From the NCBI RefSeq assembly GCF_010730195.1, contig NZ_AP022613.1:5456001-5520000 (forward strand): DNA of 64,000 nt, read 5' to 3'. Every line of letters begins with the position of its first letter. Position 1 is the first letter of the stretch. Shown here piece after piece: positions 59,735-64,000 of this stretch. A program made the translations under genes and the position numbers. The DNA comes from Mycobacterium conspicuum (lineage in GTDB: Bacteria; Actinomycetota; Actinomycetes; Mycobacteriales; Mycobacteriaceae). Below the pieces are notes generated by a model. The model saw only the letters and a program-made list of their open reading frames with translations. It made no database searches and had not been told where the DNA came from.

Positions 59735-60793
59735 GTGCCAAACACCTATCGCGTAGTGCAGTGGAATACCGGAAACGTCGGCAAGAGCTCGTTGCAGTCG
59801 ATCGTCGACAGCCCCACCTTCGAGCTGGTGGGCTGTTATGCCTGGTCGCAAGAGAAGGTGGGCCGCGACGCCGGCGAGCTGGTCGGGATTCCGTCGGTGG
59901 GCGTCGCCGCCACCAATGACGTCGATGCGCTGCTCGCGCTGAAACCGGACTGCGTGGTCTACAACCCGATGTGGATCGACGTCGACGAGCTGGTGCGCAT
60001 CCTGTCCGCGGGCGTCAACGTGGTGACCACGGCGTCCTTCATCACCGGGCACAACCTGGGCGAGGGCCGCGACCGGATCATCGAGGCCTGCGAGAAGGGC
60101 GGTTCGACGATCTTCGGATCCGGCGTCAGCCCCGGCTTCGCCGAGTTGCTGGCCATCGTGTCCAGCATGGTGTGCAACCGAGTCGACAAGGTCACCGTCA
60201 ACGAAGCCGCGGACACCACGTTCTACGACTCGCCGGACACCGAAAAGCCGGTCGGCTTCGGTCAGCCGATCGATCACCCGGAGCTGCAGCAGATGGCGGC
60301 CAAGGGCACCGCCATCTTCGGCGAGGCCGTGCGCCTGGTGGCCGACGCGCTCGGCGTCGAGCTCGACGAGGTGCGCTGCGTCGCCGAGTTCGCCCAAACG
60401 ACAGCCGATCTCGAAATGGCGTCGTGGACGATCCCGGCCGGGCACGTCGCGGGCACCTACATCAGCTGGCAGGGAATCGTCGACGGCAAGACGGTCATCG
60501 ACCTCAACGTGCGCTGGCGCAAGGGCCAGACCCTCGACCCCGACTGGAAGATCGAGCAGGACGGCTGGGTCATCCAGGTCGACGGTCAGCCGACGGTGAC
60601 CACCAAGGTCGGCTTCCTGCCGCCGCCGTATTTCCAGGCCGAGACGCTCGAAGACTTCATGGCGCTGGGGCACATCATGACCGCGGTGCCGCCCATCAAT
60701 GCGATCCCGGCCGTCGTCGCCGCGCCGCCCGGCATCGTCACCTACAACGACCTTCCGCTGACGCTGTCCCGGGGCTGGGTGCCGAGAAACTGA
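59735..60793 (+). CDS. NAD(P)-binding dihydrodipicolinate-reductase-like oxidoreductase
   Basis: A 352-residue protein with an N-terminal Rossmann fold (RVVQWNTGNVGKSSLQSIVD; the loop reads GNVGKSS rather than GxGxxG) and a C-terminal domain like that of diaminopimelate or amine dehydrogenases (NEAADTTFYDSPDTEKPVGF). The group is common in mycobacteria as several paralogs with unknown substrates. GTG at 59735 follows a TATGCT box. Confidence 0.85.
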   Translation: MPNTYRVVQWNTGNVGKSSLQSIVDSPTFELVGCYAWSQEKVGRDAGELVGIPSVGVAATNDVDALLALKPDCVVYNPMWIDVDELVRILSAGVNVVTTASFITGHNLGEGRDRIIEACEKGGSTIFGSGVSPGFAELLAIVSSMVCNRVDKVTVNEAADTTFYDSPDTEKPVGFGQPIDHPELQQMAAKGTAIFGEAVRLVADALGVELDEVRCVAEFAQTTADLEMASWTIPAGHVAGTYISWQGIVDGKTVIDLNVRWRKGQTLDPDWKIEQDGWVIQVDGQPTVTTKVGFLPPPYFQAETLEDFMALGHIMTAVPPINAIPAVVAAPPGIVTYNDLPLTLSRGWVPRN

Positions 60794-60831
60794 CCCGGCG
60801 CGTCTCAGGTCGATGTGTCAGCATTAGCGCC

Positions 60832-61467
60832 ATGAACGCCTCTCGCATCGGCCGCATCCTCGGCGCTGCGTTCGCGATGATGTCGGCGCTGCTGCTCGGC
60901 CCAATGAGCCGCCCGGCGCACGCCGACCCGTGTCCCAACGTCGAAGTGACGTTCGCCCGGGGCACCGGCGGACCTTCCGGTGGCCTCGGCAGGGTGGGCG
61001 ATGCCTTCGTCGATTCGCTGCGATCCCAGATCGGCGGGCGGTCGATGAATGTCTACTCGGTGAACTACCCCGCGACCTTCCAATTCGCCCAGAGCGCGCC
61101 CATCGGCGCCCAGGACGCCACCGCTCACGTCCAGGACATGGCCGGGCGCTGCCCCAATACCAGACAGGTGCTTGGCGGAATGTCGCAGGGCGCGGGCGTC
61201 ATCGACATGGCCTCCACCATGATTTCGCCGGAGGCGGCCGACCATGTCGCCGCCGTCGCCCTCTTCGGCAATCCGAAAAGCATGCTGGCCACGGCCGTCT
61301 CGGGTGGTTTCCCCGACATCAGCCCGCTTTTCGCGCCGAAGACCATCGACATGTGCGCCCCGGACGATCCGGCATGTTCTGGCGGCTTCAATCCCCAGGC
61401 TCACGGTTCCTACGCCGAGTCCGGCATGACGACCCAAGCGGCAACGTTCGTCGCGGCCCGACTGTAA
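60832..61467 (+). CDS. Secreted cutinase-like esterase (Cut5 position)
   Basis: A 211-residue alpha/beta hydrolase with a signal peptide (ILGAAFAMMSALLLGP, cleavage after AHA, mature DPCPNVEVTFARG). The catalytic Ser is in VLGGMSQGAGVIDMA, Asp in PDDPACSGG and His in QAHGSYAESG; four Cys fit two disulfides. M. tuberculosis cut5 (Rv3724A/B) at this place is split by a frameshift; this copy appears whole. Acts on lipid esters at the cell surface. Confidence 0.92.
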   Translation: MNASRIGRILGAAFAMMSALLLGPMSRPAHADPCPNVEVTFARGTGGPSGGLGRVGDAFVDSLRSQIGGRSMNVYSVNYPATFQFAQSAPIGAQDATAHVQDMAGRCPNTRQVLGGMSQGAGVIDMASTMISPEAADHVAAVALFGNPKSMLATAVSGGFPDISPLFAPKTIDMCAPDDPACSGGFNPQAHGSYAESGMTTQAATFVAARL

Positions 61468-61469
61468 AG

Positions 61470-62753
61470 CTAACTTCGCGCGGCCGCCTTTTGCCGCGCG
61501 GGCTTGGGATAGGCGGCGCCGAGCGCAGGCACCTGGAGCGGACCCTGGTGACGGGCGGCTTCGATGGCATTGCGCAGCGGGCGGGCAAGTCCCGCAAAGG
61601 ATCCCATGTCGAACAGCAACGGCGTCAGGAGCCGGTTGTGGATGAATCCGAACGAGCTGCCGGCCTCCGGGTCGGCCCAGCCGAGGGTTCCGCCCAGACC
61701 GACGTGACCGAACCCGCGAAGTAGCCCGGGAACCGGCGTTTCGTGGTAGCCGAGGTGAAAAGGCATGGGCACCACCATGTTCGCGTCCGGCCACTTGCGC
61801 CGCGCCTCGCCCGTCAAGCCGCGCACCAAGTCTTCCGATAGGTACTTCTTGCCGTCGATGCGGCCGTCGTTGGCCAGCACCCCGTACATCTTGGCCAAGC
61901 CGCGGCCGGTCACCACGCCGTTGGCGCCCGGCACCTCACCGTCTAAGAACGGGGTGTCATCTTTGATCAGCGAGATGACACCGGGGAAGTACATCGCCCC
62001 GAGCGCACCCGAGAACGGCAGACCGGCCACCTTGGGCGCGATGAAGTTGAACACCGGGGTGCGCAGCCTGCCGTGCGGGATCAGGATCTGCGCGGCCTCG
62101 GTCGGCGAGTCCTCGGGAGGCCGACCGAGATGCACGCCGTCGGTGTTGAGCGGGCGCGCGACCTCCTGGCGGAAAAGCTCGCGCATGCCCTTGCCGGTCA
62201 CCGCGCGCGCCAGGCCGGACAGCAGCCAGCCGTAGGTCAGCGCGTGATAGGCCTGCACGCCGCGCAGATGGTCGACGGGCGCGGCGGCCAGCCGTTCCTC
62301 CATCAGGAGGTGATCCATCAGCTCGGTCTTGGTGACGCCCCGAAGATGCGACAACCCGGACCGATGCCGCAAGACATCCCGAACGGTGATGTCGGCCTTG
62401 TCGTTGGCCGCGAACTCCGGCCAGTATTCGGCGACGGGTTTGTCGTAGGACAGCAGGCCCCGGTCGGCCAACCGATGGATCACGGTCGAGGCGACACCCT
62501 TGGTCGCCGAGAACACCATTGCGCCGGTGTCGGCGGTCCAGGACATGGTGCCGGCCCGGTCGGACCATCCGGTCCAGACGTCGACGACCGGCTGCCCGTC
62601 GATGTAGACGCAGAGGGCTCCGCCGCCGAAGCGGCGTCCGGGAAACAGCTGTCCGAATAGCTTGACGACGTTGGCGAAACGCGGGTCGGCGGCACCGGAC
62701 ACCCCGCGCGGCAAACCATCGTCGGTGACCAGCAGCGTTGCCGGAGCCTTCAC
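61470..62753 (-). CDS. Serine beta-lactamase-fold esterase/hydrolase
   Basis: A 427-residue protein of the class C beta-lactamase/EstB family. Nucleophile Ser and base Lys are in MVFSATKGVASTVIHRL (S-x-x-K), the second motif Tyr is in YHALTYGWLLSG, and the third is HVGLGGTLGWADP. No signal peptide is seen, so it is likely cytoplasmic. Relatives include mycobacterial LipE/LipD-type esterases; the substrate is unknown. Convergent with the cutinase gene, 2 bases apart. Confidence 0.88.
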   Translation of the reverse strand: MKAPATLLVTDDGLPRGVSGAADPRFANVVKLFGQLFPGRRFGGGALCVYIDGQPVVDVWTGWSDRAGTMSWTADTGAMVFSATKGVASTVIHRLADRGLLSYDKPVAEYWPEFAANDKADITVRDVLRHRSGLSHLRGVTKTELMDHLLMEERLAAAPVDHLRGVQAYHALTYGWLLSGLARAVTGKGMRELFRQEVARPLNTDGVHLGRPPEDSPTEAAQILIPHGRLRTPVFNFIAPKVAGLPFSGALGAMYFPGVISLIKDDTPFLDGEVPGANGVVTGRGLAKMYGVLANDGRIDGKKYLSEDLVRGLTGEARRKWPDANMVVPMPFHLGYHETPVPGLLRGFGHVGLGGTLGWADPEAGSSFGFIHNRLLTPLLFDMGSFAGLARPLRNAIEAARHQGPLQVPALGAAYPKPARQKAAARS

Positions 62754-62842
62754 GCCACGAACGTATCACCGAGGCCGGTTTGACGATTCCGTTTGGTCGG
62801 GTACTCAGCCCCAACGTTTGCCAATCGAAAGGGTGATAGCGC

Positions 62843-63016
62843 ATGAGTGCCGAAGACAAACTGAAGAACAAGATCGAAGACCTCGGCGGCAAGGCCAAAG
62901 AGGCCCTGGGCAAGGCCACCGGCGATAACGACACCAGGAACGAGGGCAGGGCAGATCAGGCCAAGTCCAGCCTGAAGGATGCCGGCGAGAAGGTGAAAGA
63001 CGCCTTTAAAAAGTAA
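62843..63016 (+). CDS. CsbD-family stress-response protein (57 aa)
   Basis: A short gene: MSAEDKLKNKIEDLGGKAKE begins it, with the CsbD-typical GKATGDNDTRNEGRADQAKS and end DAGEKVKDAFKK. Highly charged and probably largely helical. CsbD proteins rise in general stress and stationary phase; molecular role unknown. GGGTG lies before the ATG. A clear hairpin follows the stop. Confidence 0.88.
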   Translation: MSAEDKLKNKIEDLGGKAKEALGKATGDNDTRNEGRADQAKSSLKDAGEKVKDAFKK

Positions 63017-63039
63017 CCGCGTCGCGCCGACCCGCCATT

Positions 63040-63070
63040 AACCAGCAAGCCCGGGGCGGGCTTTCTGGTT
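63040..63070 (+). terminator. Intrinsic terminator after the CsbD gene
   Basis: AACCAG-C-AAGCCCG and CGGGCTT-T-CTGGTT pair almost completely around a short loop, giving a strong stem 24 bases after the stop codon. Confidence 0.75.
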
Positions 63071-63170
63071 GAAGGGTGAACCTTTTGGCAATCCGTACCG
63101 TCATCAGCGCCGAATGAAAGTTATCGGGCGACGTGAATCGATGCCGGCGCGACACAGGTGGGGTAAGAGC

Positions 63171-63896
63171 ATGGACTTCCGCAGATTGATCCACGTCAGA
63201 GGGGTGCGCCGACTGGCCGGCGTCGCGAGTTTGGCCGCGACGCTGGCCATGTCGGCGCTATTGGGCGCATCTGTGGCTCCCGTAGCGTCGGCCGATCCCT
63301 GTCCGGATGTCGAGGTGGTCTTCGCGCGCGGCTCCGGGGAGCCACCGGGGCTCGGCAGCGTCGGAGGGCCCTTCGTCGACGCACTGCGCTCGCAGATCGG
63401 ATCCAGAACGCTGGGGGTGTATCCGGTCAATTACCCCGCCAGCACCGACTTTTCCAGTGGGGTCGCCTTCGCCATGACCGTCATCGACGGCATTCGTGAC
63501 GCCGGCAACCACATCGAGTCGATGGCGTCGAACTGCCCTAAGACCCGAGAGGTGCTCGGCGGCTACTCTCAGGGCGCCGCCCTCGCCGGTTACGTCACGT
63601 CGGCCGCCGTGCCGCCGGGCGTGCCCGCGGAAGCCGTGCCGCAGCCGATGCCGCCGGAGGTCGCCAACCACGTCGCCGCGGTCACGCTTTTCGGAACGCC
63701 GTCGGCTCAGTTCCTGCAGCAGTACGGGGCGCCGCCGATCACGATCGGGCCGCTGTACCAGCCCAAGACCCTGGAGCTGTGCGCCCAGGGCGACGCGATC
63801 TGCGAATCCGTGGGAACCCCGGGCCTGGCGCACGCCCTCTACGCCGTGAACGGCATGACGGGGCAAGCCGCGAGCTACGCCGCCAGTCACCTCTGA
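63171..63896 (+). CDS. Secreted cutinase-like esterase (second copy)
   Basis: A 241-residue cutinase with signal peptide (RLAGVASLAATLAMSALLGA, cleavage after ASA, mature DPCPDVEVVFARG). Ser in VLGGYSQGAALAGYV, Asp in QGDAICESVG, His in LAHALYAVNG. Compared with the copy at 60832 it has a ~15-residue insert (PPGVPAEAVPQPMPPEV). ATG at 63171 is chosen as it leaves a normal signal peptide; the frame extends 34 codons further. Tandem paralog of the first cutinase. Confidence 0.9.
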   Translation: MDFRRLIHVRGVRRLAGVASLAATLAMSALLGASVAPVASADPCPDVEVVFARGSGEPPGLGSVGGPFVDALRSQIGSRTLGVYPVNYPASTDFSSGVAFAMTVIDGIRDAGNHIESMASNCPKTREVLGGYSQGAALAGYVTSAAVPPGVPAEAVPQPMPPEVANHVAAVTLFGTPSAQFLQQYGAPPITIGPLYQPKTLELCAQGDAICESVGTPGLAHALYAVNGMTGQAASYAASHL

Positions 63897-63919
63897 TCGC
63901 GGCGGACGATAATGGCGCC

Positions 63920-64000
63920 ATGCGTGTTCTGGTTACCGGGGGGACGGGATTCGTAGGCGGGTGGACCGCCAAAGCCATCGCCGACGCGGGTCATTCCGTC
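63920..64000 (+). CDS. NAD-dependent epimerase/dehydratase, start only (Rv3725 position)
   Basis: The first 27 codons of a gene that leaves the window: MRVLVTGGTGFVGGWTAKAI has the extended short-chain dehydrogenase NAD loop GGTGFVGG. A GATAAT hexamer at 63908-63913, 6 bases before the ATG, may be the -10 of a leaderless transcript. Substrate unknown. Confidence 0.8.
   Translation, partial: MRVLVTGGTGFVGGWTAKAIADAGHSV

Noticed and set aside
1..64000. Insertion sequences, integrase or phage genes that could explain the accessory blocks
   Set aside because: No transposase, integrase or terminal inverted repeats were recognised at the edges of the inserted regions.

Overview
The window is high-GC actinobacterial DNA from a slow-growing Mycobacterium. 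From glpK (about 10 kb) to the right end the gene order follows M. tuberculosis Rv3696c to Rv3725: glpK, Rv3698, Rv3699, egtEDCBA, Rv3705c to Rv3707c, asd-ask, leuA, dnaQ-like, murT-gatD, recR, ebfC, ami1, Rv3718c, Rv3719-3720, dnaX, Rv3722c, ffs, tRNA-Ser, lucA, cut5 and Rv3725. Locus names are recalled from knowledge of that genome, not searched. Two PE_PGRS genes suggest a lineage near M. tuberculosis, M. kansasii, M. marinum or M. gordonae rather than the M. avium complex or fast growers.

Left arm, 1-8.7 kb, accessory: a tightly coupled operon of an ABC permease end, a UbiA-type prenyltransferase, a HisC-like aminotransferase, a 1541-residue protein and a TetR regulator. The large protein joins two thiamine-diphosphate (ThDP) enzyme halves to a cytochrome P450. 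The first half keeps the catalytic Glu but has lost the cofactor GDG motif; the second half has the reverse. This looks like an undescribed specialised-metabolite cluster and is the strongest novelty candidate. A canonical heme oxygenase follows behind a 15-bp palindrome.

10-23 kb: glycerol kinase, a GCS2-like ligase, a methyltransferase, a PE_PGRS gene and the full ergothioneine operon egtABCDE, all overlapping. A 54-bp minisatellite of nearly five copies sits in frame at the 5' end of egtB, at the egtA/egtB GTGA junction. Related repeats occur at 35.8 kb (59-bp units against the murT promoter) and 40.6 kb (one copy), so this is a dispersed MIRU-like family.

23-43.8 kb: small membrane proteins, a stress protein, a second PE_PGRS gene, aspartate-pathway genes asd-ask, leuA with a leader peptide carrying three consecutive Leu codons, an inserted hipBA toxin-antitoxin pair, the exonuclease, lipid II amidation (murT-gatD), a secreted C39-like peptidase, recR-ebfC, a peptidoglycan amidase, and a flavin oxidase/methyltransferase pair that may modify lipids.

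43.8-47.3 kb: an inserted efflux module with a TetR regulator, an MFS exporter and a zinc dehydrogenase. Two matching 22-bp palindromes, before the regulator and before the dehydrogenase, define its likely regulon. 47-53 kb is conserved core: dnaX, aminotransferase, SRP RNA, tRNA-Ser, lucA.

53-60 kb: an accessory block with a TPR protein translationally coupled to a CHAT (caspase-like) protease, a small membrane protein on the other strand and a coupled pair of unrecognised proteins; it may be a conflict or cell-death module. The right end has an oxidoreductase, two secreted cutinases, a serine hydrolase, a 57-residue CsbD protein and the start of an epimerase gene. Many genes begin 6-7 bases after a TANNNT hexamer, the usual mark of leaderless mycobacterial transcripts. 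No gene-free stretch exceeds 300 bases.
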